Assembly (NCBI GenBank): GCA_004352715.1
Contig: SCFE01000027.1
Coordinates: 1,434,682-1,498,681 of the forward strand
Length of the DNA stretch: 64,000 nucleotides
Origin: Hofstenia miamia
Taxonomy: Eukaryota; Xenacoelomorpha; Acoela
Direction: 5' to 3'
In this document: positions 40,991 to 53,600 of the stretch, piece after piece
Layout of the letters: each line of letters opens with the position of its first letter
Position numbering within the stretch: position 1 is the first letter of the stretch
The notes under the pieces: model-generated
Databases searched by the model: none
The model's input: only the letters and a program-made list of their open reading frames with translations
Told to the model about the DNA's origin: nothing
Translations under genes and position numbers: made by a program

Positions 40991-41479
40991 CTGTAATCGA
41001 TTACATCTTAAAACTATACAATTATAAATTGTAACCTGATAACGAATCAATTAATATTTGAATAATACCCTTATCAATTAATTGACTAAGTAATTGAAAA
41101 TCACAAAAATGAAGTAGAATATACTATTAATGTATATACTGAATTTTAAAATTTTTGCAGTGTAAATATGGGCCTCATTAATGACAAATTTAATATAAAT
41201 ATATATGTACATGCTAATGTGTAGAATAATACTAAGCTTCCTCTTGTTATTTGTAAATGTAACAAGTTTGCCAATTGGAGTTGAGTTTTATGTATTCAAA
41301 TGTATATATCCATACAGAGTTCATTCTAGGCCACGTCATTGCATCCTTGGCGCACACAGGCTATCAAGCGGCGCGCTGATAACTCTAACTGTGGGTCATT
41401 ACGCTGCACTTGTGTCCATTTCATTCGTTTTCCAGTTGTATACAATAAGTATGCTTTAAACTCACGGCATCGTATTCAA

Positions 41480-41990
41480 CTTAATCTGCACTGAGCTCCG
41501 ATCATTGATGCAACAGTACCAGAGTTGAGAGGGAAAAGGTCAAACTCCTTGTAGTAAATGCTGGTTGTCCAACCAATATTATGCAAGACTTGTGGTCTCT
41601 TATCAAAAGACATCATAGAGATGAGTTCCCAAACCTGTGCAAGTTGGCGGCTGTGGCTCTAACCGCCCCATCCATGTAGCTGGCTGTGAGCAAGGGCTTA
41701 GCTCTCAAAACCTTGTGAAGTCTGCTTTACGAAACAGATTCTCGGATAAAAGACTGGATGATTTGATCACCATCAAGTGTAAAGTCACGCCNNNNNNNNN
41801 NNNNNNNNNNNNGTAGCTGGCTGTGAGCAAGGGCTTAGCTCTCAAAACCTTGTGAAGTCTGCTTTACGAAACAGATTCTCGGATAAAAGACTGGATGATT
41901 TGATCACCATCAAGTGTAAAGTCACGCCTCAAGATGACTTCAACTTCCGTGCAGGTAGGACTATTGGTAAAACAAAATTACGGGAACTAT
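41480..41990 (+). pseudogene. hAT-type C-terminal dimerisation fragment with internal duplication
   Basis: Plus-strand pieces read 'MQDLWSLIKRHHRDEFPNL', 'CKLAAVALTAP', then 'VAGCERAFSSQNLVKSALR' and 'RLSDKRLDDLITIKCKV', the typical hAT dimerisation helix pattern (also found in ZNF862-like host proteins). Frameshifts separate them. 41678-41791 recurs at 41811-41928 across the 21-N gap at 41792-41812, so the second half is present twice. Confidence 0.65.
41792..41812. other. Assembly gap (21 N) between duplicated segments
   Basis: Flanked by two copies of the same approximately 115-base hAT fragment, a typical sign of an unmerged overlap. Confidence 0.9.
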
Positions 41991-42632
41991 TTTAGTAGAA
42001 ACAATGTTCAGGAGATGTTTATTAGTGTTTGTAGGTTGCAGAACTTGTCTAAAGTGGAATGAAAAGATTTTTTTCTTTACTTTTTTTGTAGCAAGATGAA
42101 CTAACGGTAAATGACCCCTTACATTTCATGAATGTCCCACTGTTTTGGCTGGATGTGGGACAAGTGACCCCTAATTTTGTGGTCTAGGATGCACACTATG
42201 TATATATAAAATATTCTTTAAATATATATATATAATAAATGTTAAAAGATTAAGAACATACCATTCCACGCCATTGCTGAATTGGTTTTCAACGCCGCTT
42301 GTGGAACTTAAGTCTACTCTGGAAATTTTTTTGCGGAAATAATTCTACTTGAAATTTGCATGATTATCTGGAAAGAATATAGTCAATGTAGATAAAGTTG
42401 ATTTATTTTGGAAGCATCATTTAAACAAGAAATACAAAATTAGAACAAGTCATGCATTGAAAGAACAAAAGGAAATAATTGCAAGTTTGGTTAATGCAAG
42501 TTCAAATGCAGACGAGGAATTGCTTTTACTGGCTGTTGCAATCGATATTTTCGTAGTCTGAAAAAGACCAGATACGTTCCAAAACTTGACAGAATTATAA
42601 ACAACTTAAATTCGTAGTTTATATAAATAAAA

Positions 42633-42725
42633 GTAATAATAATAATAATAAAGGGACCCAGTGGCCAAGGGGTAAAACGCGAAACTGGGACTGCGAAGAC
42701 CCGGGTTCGAGCCCTGCCCCCGACC
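42633..42725 (+). repeat. (TAA)n followed by a tRNA-like head with A and B boxes
   Basis: A TAATAATAATAATAATAA tract (42633-42650) is followed by an A-box-like TGGCCAAGGGG (42662-42672) and a B-box-like GGGTTCGAGCC (42703-42713), spaced as in a tRNA gene. A T-arm can be folded (4 of 5 pairs) but the acceptor arm cannot. This is therefore a tRNA-derived promoter or SINE-like head, not a tRNA. It sits directly upstream of the R4/Dong-like N-terminal coding region. Confidence 0.6.
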
Positions 42726-43770
42726 CTTTCCTAATATGAAAGTGACAACGATAGAAAAGGCTCTCAGTCCCCGATGGGCCTTAAATGGTCAGAGGTTGCG
42801 AAGAATCTCCGGTCAGGCGGACTCCACAATCGGGAGTGTGGACTCGAGAAGTGGTAGTATAGGATCCACAGAGACCAATGGACGACGGCAAGAATGGACA
42901 GATGATAAGAACAGAACAGCACTAGAGTGTTACAGAAGAAGCAGGCCAGATAAGAGGGTTACAGGAAGAGAATGCTGGAAGAATGGAGGAAGGCAGAAAC
43001 GGCATTAGAAGTTACACAGCAGAGGCTTGCAGGACAAGTGCGAAAGTTGCAGTTGGATGAGAGTAAGGGGAAAAAGATAGTTGAGCAGGTTAAGCAAAAG
43101 GAAGATGAAGTGATAGACGTGGTGACAGAAGTGGCGGAAGCAGCAGAACCAGTGGACGAGAAACTGAAGCAGCAATCAAGGAAAAGACGAAGGAAGAAAT
43201 AGGTGAGAGAACTAGGTTGCCAGTTCCAAGAGGAGTCAAGAAAAGCAAGCCAGCAGTAGAGACAGCAAAGGTCAATAGAGTTGGAGAGGATAGATGCTAG
43301 GAGTGTAACAGAAGTAAATAGCTTAGTGTATGCCGGTGCATGTGAGGTGCTGAAGAATGTGGGCATGGACATGAAAAAAAAAATACGACAAGAAGATAAG
43401 ACGACACAAAGCCAGCATGGGAGAGAAGAATTGAGAATAAAGTGGCAAAGATTAGGCAGCAAATAGGGAAGATCAGAGCAAGTAAGACATTACAGGACAG
43501 GTGCAGGGTAGGTAAGGGCAAGACGATAGAAACTGCAAAAGAAGAGCTTAAGCAGAGATAAGTTGCAGAAGCTGAGAAACAGAAAATATAGGGCAAGGGC
43601 AATGCAGGCAAGAGACAAAATGATGTTTGAGACCCAAGAAGGAAGATTCTACAAAGAACTAGAGGCAGGAAAAAAGGCTACAGCTAGATTAGGTGAGGAG
43701 GTTCTGGGAGAATATATGAGGAAGTGCGTGACCAGAGATAGAGAGTGAGCAGATGCAGAAGGAATTCAGG
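42726..43770 (+). pseudogene. R4/Dong-like LINE, N-terminal half
   Basis: Frames on the plus strand give, in order, 'RRQEWTDDKNRTALECYRRS' with 'RPDK' (a SANT/Myb-like DNA-binding start), then after a one-base frameshift near 42957 'MLEEWRKAETALEVTQQRLA', a charged linker, 'RIDARSVTEVNSLVYAGA', 'KPAWERRIENK', and 'QKLRNRKYRARAMQARDKMM' with 'EGRFYKELEAG'. This is the known order upstream of the RT domain in LINEs with a C-terminal restriction-like endonuclease. It complements the C-terminal fragments at 16632 and 23331 and is probably the same family. It is cut by the Harbinger-like element at 43774. Confidence 0.7.
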
Positions 43771-43773
43771 TAA

Positions 43774-44623
43774 AGGTGTGTTCCCACTATCGACTTTTAT
43801 CAGCAGATTTTAATCGAAAATGCAATTATTTTCGTTCACATTGGCGATTTTTTATCATCCGATTTTTTATCAGAAAAAGCGGAGTTGGAAGAGCGTTCAG
43901 ACTATCGATTTTTTATCAGATGATAAATTATCATCTTTTGATTGACAGTAAGAAAAACAACAACATCTGTTTATGGATTGGTTTGTATTGGAATGTAAAC
44001 AATGTTTGCATATTTTGAAGTTGAAATATTTCAACGACAATAATTTACGTTTTGGAAGTCTGTTCCCTACTTGAGAAGTAAACAATTAGTTTCAAGTAGC
44101 TATTCGACTAGTTTTAGTACCGTTCAGACTATCGACTTTTATCAGCTGATAAATTATCAGATGACAGTAATNTGCAATTATTTTCGTTCACATTGGCGAT
44201 TTTTTATCATCCGATTTTTTATCAGAAAAAGCGGAGTTGGAAGAGCGTTCAGACTATCGATTTTTTATCAGATGATAAATTATCATCTTTTGATTGACAG
44301 TAAGAAAAACAACAACATCTGTTTATGGATTGGTTTGTCTTGGAATGTAAACAATGTTTGCATATTTTGAAGTTGAAATATTTCAACGACAATAATTTAC
44401 GTTTTGGAAGTCTGTTCCCTACTTGAGAAGTAAACAATTAGTTTCAAGTAGCTATTCGACTAGTTTTAGTACCGTTCAGACTATCGACTTTTCTCAGCTG
44501 ATAATTATCAGATGACAGTAATCTGGCTGTTTTGCCAAAAAAATCGGATGGAGCGTTCAGACTATCGACTTTTATCAGCCGATTTCTTGACAGATGATAA
44601 AAGTCGATAGTGGGAACACACCT
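43774..44623. mobile_element. Harbinger-like non-autonomous element (TAA target duplication)
   Basis: The left end AGGTGTGTTCCCACTATCGA and right end TCGATAGTGGGAACACACCT are perfect terminal inverted repeats (29 bp or more), flanked on both sides by TAA, the 3-bp duplication of PIF/Harbinger elements. The interior has no transposase. The words GTTCAGACTATCGA and TATCAGNTGATAA recur internally at about 43893, 44124, 44245, 44473 and 44555. A block of about 350 bases (43818-44170 and 44173-44510) is repeated across the single N at 44172, so the true length may be about 500 bp. Confidence 0.8.
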
Positions 44624-45637
44624 TAAGATAAGATGTTTATTATTGAGATAGTATATATTTTGAGTATTAAGGGCGTTGTTAAATACTCAAAATTTACATC
44701 TCAAGTATTTTGTCTTGCCAAAATGATATCTGTTGTATTATGCAGGAAAATATTTGCTTCGGTATTTAATATGGGCCAACCTGAGAACATGGATTCATTT
44801 GGAACACTACTACAGAAACAACAATATTACTAATCAAATCTGTACAGGTCTTTTCAAAAATTTCCAAAAGCAAACTTAATTTTTTAGCAATCATGATTAG
44901 TGTAATTATTTTTCAATCTTAGTAACACATTGTATGAGATTAATATACTGAAGCCAAAAGGTAATAAAAATATATGCTAAGATTAAACACTAAATCGAAA
45001 TTGCAATTGAGTCTTTGTTTACAATTCCAAAAACATGTGGTTTGGTTAAGGCATGTAAGATAATCTTTTGATTTTATGGGTGTATACAAATATGGGTACT
45101 TTTGCGATATCTTCCCCCTGTTCACATAATTTCAAAAGTATTCTAGTTTATTAATATAATTACAGCTCCAACCCTAACCGACGCCTTACCACTAACCCAA
45201 ACGTTATGCTAGTAGGAATGTGCAAATTAATTATCGATACCTGTATTTTTCAATATGAGCTGGGATAGGTATGTTTTAGCCACACACTGCAGCTGTGAAC
45301 CACCACCGCACAATGCAATTTCAGCAAAATCAGACCAAAAATTATCTGTAGGTCAGTAAATTAAGTAACCCAACGGATCATTTCACAGGACCACCTAGGG
45401 TCTTCAGATATATAGATCTCCAGAAACCCTGGTTACAATTATGTCTTATAAATGGTACACATAGAATGTAGGTAAACATAGCCTGGTACATTCGAAATAA
45501 GAAACAGACTGTAAAACTTAGTCGCTTAAAAACATATTTGTTCATTACATTAACACTAGAAAACCTGACGGTTCTATAACTTAAATTTATGCAGTTGTCA
45601 GAATTGACCCGTTCAATTAATACTAACGAAAACAAAA
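44624..45637. other. AT-rich interval without recognised features
   Basis: A short plus-strand frame at 44633-44833 has no motif. Nothing else recognised. Confidence 0.4.
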
Positions 45638-46637
45638 NNNNNNNNNNNNNNNNNNNNNNNNNNNNNNNNNNNNNNNNNNNNNNNNNNNNNNNNNNNNNNN
45701 NNNNNNNNNNNNNNNNNNNNNNNNNNNNNNNNNNNNNNNNNNNNNNNNNNNNNNNNNNNNNNNNNNNNNNNNNNNNNNNNNNNNNNNNNNNNNNNNNNNN
45801 NNNNNNNNNNNNNNNNNNNNNNNNNNNNNNNNNNNNNNNNNNNNNNNNNNNNNNNNNNNNNNNNNNNNNNNNNNNNNNNNNNNNNNNNNNNNNNNNNNNN
45901 NNNNNNNNNNNNNNNNNNNNNNNNNNNNNNNNNNNNNNNNNNNNNNNNNNNNNNNNNNNNNNNNNNNNNNNNNNNNNNNNNNNNNNNNNNNNNNNNNNNN
46001 NNNNNNNNNNNNNNNNNNNNNNNNNNNNNNNNNNNNNNNNNNNNNNNNNNNNNNNNNNNNNNNNNNNNNNNNNNNNNNNNNNNNNNNNNNNNNNNNNNNN
46101 NNNNNNNNNNNNNNNNNNNNNNNNNNNNNNNNNNNNNNNNNNNNNNNNNNNNNNNNNNNNNNNNNNNNNNNNNNNNNNNNNNNNNNNNNNNNNNNNNNNN
46201 NNNNNNNNNNNNNNNNNNNNNNNNNNNNNNNNNNNNNNNNNNNNNNNNNNNNNNNNNNNNNNNNNNNNNNNNNNNNNNNNNNNNNNNNNNNNNNNNNNNN
46301 NNNNNNNNNNNNNNNNNNNNNNNNNNNNNNNNNNNNNNNNNNNNNNNNNNNNNNNNNNNNNNNNNNNNNNNNNNNNNNNNNNNNNNNNNNNNNNNNNNNN
46401 NNNNNNNNNNNNNNNNNNNNNNNNNNNNNNNNNNNNNNNNNNNNNNNNNNNNNNNNNNNNNNNNNNNNNNNNNNNNNNNNNNNNNNNNNNNNNNNNNNNN
46501 NNNNNNNNNNNNNNNNNNNNNNNNNNNNNNNNNNNNNNNNNNNNNNNNNNNNNNNNNNNNNNNNNNNNNNNNNNNNNNNNNNNNNNNNNNNNNNNNNNNN
46601 NNNNNNNNNNNNNNNNNNNNNNNNNNNNNNNNNNNNN
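45638..46637. other. Assembly gap (1000 N), (AT)n on the right edge
   Basis: A placeholder of exactly 1000 N followed by (AT)n to about 46660. Translations spanning it are meaningless. Confidence 0.98.
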
Positions 46638-47654
46638 ATATATATATATATATATATATTGAATTGCATTTCCATAACTGACTAAATCCATGTTTTGTCA
46701 AAAGTCAATTTATTGCTGTGTTATTTACGTTGTTACGTCATGCACGATTTCAATGGTGCACATAAATTATAAATTTCTAACATTCTCTTTAAAACTACTT
46801 TAATGGTCGACTGCACTGTCCACATCTACGTAAGCATTTTTCTCAGCATTTTATACGTCAGAATTGGGCACTAGGTGGGTTAATTCATGGAAAAGGGTAG
46901 ATGAAATAAATTTTTAGGGCTTAAAATTGGTTTTCGATTTTTAAAGCAAACTTTTCATTTGTATGAAAATATTTCTGAGGGGTTTTTGTGCGGATTGGAA
47001 GAGTTAAACGCTCGTCAACTCTGATCTATGTCCATGATTGTCTTTTTATTTATGTATTACAATTCTTATCATTAATCTTCTGCAAATATTAGTCATTATT
47101 GGAAGTTCCCATAAATGTACAATGAAGTATATATTGTAAATTTATACATTTTTAAAAAGATTTTTTTAGTAATTTCCTCCTGACAATGGAATCATGTTGA
47201 TATATTTGTTCTCCTTGTTTTATTCCATATCTCAAATTAGTATTTAATCACATCTGCCTTGATTTTCAATTGCGAAGATTCACTTTATCCTTGACTTTCA
47301 ATTTCTAATTTATAAAATTTTTAATGAAGATCGACATTTCTTCGTGAGTTTTAGACACAGCTGGTTCACAAGGTAAAGCGGTCGTGTTGGTTAACTATGG
47401 TTTACTAATAATTTTGTATGCTATATATGTTAGCATTACATCCATAAGAGTAACATTTTGTTCTGTAATCACTCAAATGGTTTTCTTCTGCGTTATACAT
47501 TGAGGCTAGCAAATTTCATGCTATAAAATAAAGCGTGAAAAGAAAGTTTATTGGAGGGTATTTTTTGTTAAATTCATTAATATTTTTAATTCAATGATAT
47601 TCAATGTGTTGAGGTATTTTTTGATTTAGTCTGATACCAATTTACCGCTTCCAG

Positions 47655-50600
47655 TTCACGACATTGACGGTTGTTGCGAGGAGATGTCACATATGCAGTC
47701 TCCCTTGCAAAGCCTGTCATCTTCTCTGCAGTTGGCCGCCAGCTACAAGCGTAGTACCGAACACAGAATATTTGTCAATCGCAAATTGGGTAAATTTTTA
47801 TTGAACTGTGATTTTTGAATTTTGTTTTAACTAGAAAAATGGTGAAAGATTTTTATCCTTTCTAACGATAAATTTCTCCATAAATTTTTCAGTATTGATC
47901 GGAATATCTTTTTTTCCTAAATATTGTTTTTGGCTTAGAAAAGGAAGCCAGTAGATTGCAAGGTTGCCAGTGGGACCTTGGATGTACGACAATGTGACCA
48001 ATTTTGTCATTAGTATCTTCTTGATACACACATTTTTTAAAAAAAAATTATGTCGTTTATTGGATTTCAAAACTTCGGTTCGAGTATTTGCTAAAGCTCT
48101 TTAAATTTAGTTCTTGATCCTGTTTTCCAGTTTTTGTATAAGACACGACAACTTTTTATACGATTACGGTTAAGCAGTATACAGTTTGTTTTAATAACAA
48201 AAACGTTCAAATTTAATAAAACGAAATTTCATACAGCGTGATAAGTAATACTTTTGTTACCAACGATATAAGTCAGTGCAATATTTTTTACGGAATTTCT
48301 CGGCTTAAAAGTACAAGAAATGAGAAGATTGCTATAAACAGTGTTCGAACAAATGGAGCATCTTTACATATATTAGCTCTTGAAAAAGATATTACTGTTA
48401 CAAATCTTAGCATGGNGGGATTTCTCGCAAACTATTGTATCAATGTCCTGGTTGTAGTCCGTGTTTATCCTCTTTGAGCTGTTGGCTGTGGATTTCTGGA
48501 AGTACAATATCTAGCCACCCTTCACATGCTTTGATTTGAAAAGATCATTCCTAAGGGGAGCTCATAGTAGTTCATTAGAATTTCCCCAGATATTGTGGCA
48601 TTTTAATTAAGATTCCATCGTCCAGTTCTATCATCAGTATTTTGAGTGTACTTCAAGTTTTAAACTTCTTTAAAAAAAAGTAATGCAGCGGTGTGAAGTG
48701 TTGATTGAGTTCATGGTTAATTCATTTCATTACATTCAATTTTTTTCAAATAACTTATCAAACTTGTTTCACTGCAGGTAATTAAATAAAGTTGCAGAAT
48801 TGCCCAGTTTAAAGTTGGATACTCGCCATCTATTACCTTCAATGTAGTTTTTAACTGTTGAGAATAATAAAGAAAAATACTACGAATATTTTAGCTGCTT
48901 GTATTCCCTTTTGTTTACATGCTGTAAAACCAACAAGAATCCTTCTAAACAGCAAGTCCTAAGACTATCATTTGGCCATGAAAGTTTCAGATGCTCCAAT
49001 TGAAAATTCAAATAATTCTTTGATTCTCATGCCCTACCTCCATACACCGATGTCAAGTTTTCCAGATTCTTAGCGGTTTAAATTTCGTAATGCCATACAC
49101 TATAGTCAAATTGTAGAAGCGTGAAAATCACATTCGCCGGATATTTTAGCTGGTACGTCTTCAAACCGTTTACTGTCGCTTGCATGATAATTAATGTGCA
49201 CGATTAATTTTGATTCATTCTATGATATTGCCTTTTCAACGTTCTCTGCAGTAACTTTGAGGGAGTTTGAAAAATTAAGTTCTCGGCAAGAGGGATTTCA
49301 AGTTTAATTCTAATCGATAAAATATGTATGAGGTAAACAACAACGATGTTTGTAGTTATAACTGCGCATGCACCAACATGTAGTCTATCTATTAGGTAAA
49401 ATCTAGATTCTATCAATGAAAGGGGAACCCACAGATGCTCTGATCAGACGGTTTCAAGTTTGAAAATGCTGATGATGAGTTTGACTCAGACTACTTTGAT
49501 TTCCAAAATAAGAATATTCATTAGTTTAGGGAGTAATGAAGTTGGTGTCATTGTTAGGTGGGTGTTACATTCGTGTGCGTTTTGCTTACCGGATTGTTAT
49601 TTTTACTTCGCGTACGGGTGGAACAGTTAAAAGGGTGTTGCACGAGGGTACCAGGACGGAATTTAGATTACATTATTTCACTGACAGGATAATTTTCTCA
49701 TATTGAAGGAAAGCACCCATGCATAAAATGATTTCGCCTCAATATAAATGTGGAATAGCTACTTAAAATGTTAGTTTTGGATTCAGTTATTCTCTTCGAA
49801 AATACTCGAGGCCCACCTTAAAGTAAAAATGATTGGAAATCTGTTTCTCAGGACATTTCTTCTATATTTTCCCAGACAATCTCAATTGGCCAGTCATCAC
49901 AGAAATAAATGTAGCACAAGTGAAATAAAAGGTTTACATTAAATCTTCGTGTATGAGCCTAAAAGTTTGATTAAAAGTTTGAGGCGGGGTTTATACACCC
50001 AGTCTAATAATTAGATCTCTAACCTTCTGACTACGTTCGAGCACAAAGTACCTTTTAGTATACACAAAAACTGAAAATATTTTATTCAACACTAGAGAAT
50101 TTAAAGCACTTGCGACTAGATTAAATTAAGTTTTCAAGTGGATGGAAAACGTATTTGAGAAGGATAAATTTCGTGTGACTTAGAAGATACGGCTTATACC
50201 CACTGCATACCTGTAACTAAAAAAAACAACCTTCAAAGTTTGGGGTGCGGCTTATACACGAGGGTTTACGGTATTTCCTATTATCTCTAGATTTGAGACA
50301 AGTACGCGATTGGATGTTTCGACACAAAAGTCTCCTTCTACACAAGTAGTGCAGTCGCTAATGTTAATATCCTTGAGTTCGAAATTTCACCTGTCGATCA
50401 CTTTAAATCCGCTATTGTAGAGCAGTTCCTGAATGCAGCATATAGATAGGAGGGCGTGGACTACTACTTCAACTTTAGGCCTACTTCTGAAAAGATTCGC
50501 ATCCATTCGCGTAATCATCGGTTAGGGTTAATATTGAATTCTTTCACACAACTGCTTCCCTTTCTATTTTGGTTATACAAGTATTAAACTAGTATACTAA

Positions 50601-53600
50601 ATTTAGCTCTTCGTGGAAATGGTTTTACCATTTAGTCCATGCTAATTAATGATATATTTGAAAAAAAATGCATACAACGTTCGTAGCAATTCATTAAAGT
50701 TGTTTATATTATTACTGACGTCGAAAGCAATATATTTACCCTATGATTGCAATTGCATTTTTTTCTTTGGGTACTGATGTTAAAATTCCCTTAATAGATT
50801 TAGCCTTATTTCCTGTTTTTTTTATTTGTTCATTTCACTATTGAATATGACTGTGAATATTGGAATGTTGCCTTTTCCAGAAATGTAATTTGACAATATG
50901 CCAGTTAAGGAAATCATTGCACAACCGCTCCGATTTATTATCTGCTACAATACAACCGAAAGTTAATTTTATTTCCTCAAATTTATTCAATTCAATAATT
51001 GAATTAAATCATCATTTCTCTCAATTACGAAGTATGAGGCTAGGGGATGATAAATGTTAAGTTATTTTTGTACATTTGGATGTGCAAGTGCATAACCTTT
51101 TTGATAATTTATTTAAAAATTGACAAATTATTTGTATTTGAATCGCAGTATTTGCTACTAATGTTCAAGAGTGTTTGTGTATCTTTATATTTACTCTTTA
51201 TTAATGCTAATTATAGGAGAGGCTATTGAGTTGGGGTCATATATTTTGTCAAAGTAGATAATTTCTAAAAAGGAATTACTTAGGCGAGGTGTAGTATGTA
51301 GCCAAATGTACAGCAGAATTCTATTTTTAGAATTTGACATTGAAACATAAAACGAAATACAGTCAAACCTCTGTTGGGTATACCAACAGAATAGCGTAAT
51401 ATTCAAAATAGGGTAATTAAATTTTGCGTCCTTGACATTTTTTATAAAATGACCATTGGTTTTATTCAAAATAGGGTAGCTTAAAAAGATAAACTTCTCA
51501 ATATTGGACAGTCAATAAAAGCCTAATTTATAAAGTATACACGGCAGAAACATTCAAAATTGCACACTGAGAAAATCCAAAGGACTTAATTCGTCAATTT
51601 TAACGAGGTTATTGTAAGCTTTCTCAGCTTCGCCACTATATTGTCATTCTCTAATGAAGAAGTGAATGCAATTTGGATGAAATCCTTCAAATAAGAATCA
51701 AACAGACATATCCAACTCTAGAATAATTCCAATTGTATTTTTTGGGATGTAAATGAGGTTAAATTCCAAATACTTGATAATTTTGACGATAATATTGCAA
51801 TAATTGCACAAAAATTCTTTGGAACCAGCATCCTTTTACCGAATGTATTTCATCTCAACACATTTCATTCGAATACATTTTGAAATTTTGGTGCTTGAAA
51901 TGGGGCTCTTGGTGCACGGTCCCGAGGATGTGTACTAAATTATGATTTGACTGTACCAGCAAAATCGACTTTCTTAATCTAATTTCATATTTTAGAATTC
52001 AAACCTATTCAAAATGATTATAATGAATATTTTTATCAGTAACATCTCACATTAAGGCTTTAGGCTACAACCAAGTATGTTGTCATTATCAATGCTCTAA
52101 AGGAAAACAATTTAATAATATTAAATTTGATTCTTGTCTTTTCTAATGGTTTATAGTGCATTTAGAAAATGTTTTCGTTGAAAAACTAGTGACCTTATAT
52201 ATTATCACGTGGATTGCCTGTTGCTAAACAGATGACATAATTCGAAGAAATATAACTGTGCAAATATTGGTCTCGCCACTACCTCAGTCTGCCACATATA
52301 TTTAATAATGGATAGCTCGCATTTTGCTAATTCAATTATGTATTAAATTTAATATAAAATGGCAGTTTCCACGGTTTAATATAATGTGAAATATTTTTTT
52401 GGTTAAAAATGCTTGCGGATTGGCCATACCTGGCAGTGCTAAAATATTGCTAATATGATTTTTTAAGATTTACACAAAATTACAAACATTATGACACAGC
52501 AATTAAAATATTGGTTAAGGATTTTAGTCTTCAATCACGAAAATCCCGGGTCAAAACCTCAAAATCCCGAGATTTAGTTTCGAAATTTTTTCCAATATTC
52601 CAGAATTTTGGATCTGTTATTTTAAAAAATATTAAAGACTCCCATTTTGGATTATTCTAGATGAAATTTACATAAAATAACAATGTTTGACTTCACAGAA
52701 ATGTTAATATAAGTTTGAATTTTAAGAATTTTTCCATAAAAACCCTGCAATTCAACTTCTTCCTTGCTGCTAGATTCTAGAGAACAAGAGAATTCGAGCT
52801 AATGTATTGTGTTTTATATCAAAACGTTAGAATTCATTATTTATATTTTTTATACATATGCCTATTACAAATTTGTTAATGGCTAATGAATTTTTCATCT
52901 ATTTCCCATTTTGTATTCAATTTGCAGACGAGTCTATATTTTTCAATATACCTTGAAATTTTTTAGTTTTAATTTTGAAAACCATGAGTAAATATGTTGC
53001 CGCAACTGCAAAACTTTATTAAAGGAAATAATGAATATTTTATTCTATATTGTCTTGCCGTTTCCTTTTCGTTAAGTAAACTTACAAACAATAGGCATGT
53101 GCGATCACCTGATGAAATATTTGCTCCCCAGTCGGCTGATAACAGACTTCTGTCAATTTAAATTAATAACTACACTGTGTGAGTATTGAAATTGTCTGGA
53201 TTCAACTGCTATAAATATTTCCAAATGGCAAAATGGCAACAGATGATTCAATTAACTCAGCGTTTCTATTTTAAGGTTTCACTCAATATCCTTTATTTTA
53301 TGGGTGGGTGGGTATATTCTAGCTCTATTCCTAAGTCATCATTTAATTTCTACATTTCCCGCCACTTAAAATTTGTTTGGTTTGATTTGATGCCATGTGG
53401 GGAACCAAGTATGGGTAAGAGCGCAATTAATTTCTATGTATTTACCCACATTGTAACTACCCGTAGCTGCATTGGAATATATAGAATGTTGCTCTTTTAG
53501 AAATTCCTGATTATGTACTTTTTTACTTTTTTATGTCCATTGTCTGATATAGATATCATAAAAGAACTGAACCTATTTTGAAAATACGTACATTATTTTA

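Noticed and set aside
42652-42725. Functional tRNA gene
   Set aside because: A and B boxes are present but the acceptor stem does not pair and no credible anticodon arm forms.
45378-46701. Long open frames across the second 1000-N gap
   Set aside because: Same artefact; the visible part is an (AT)n translation.
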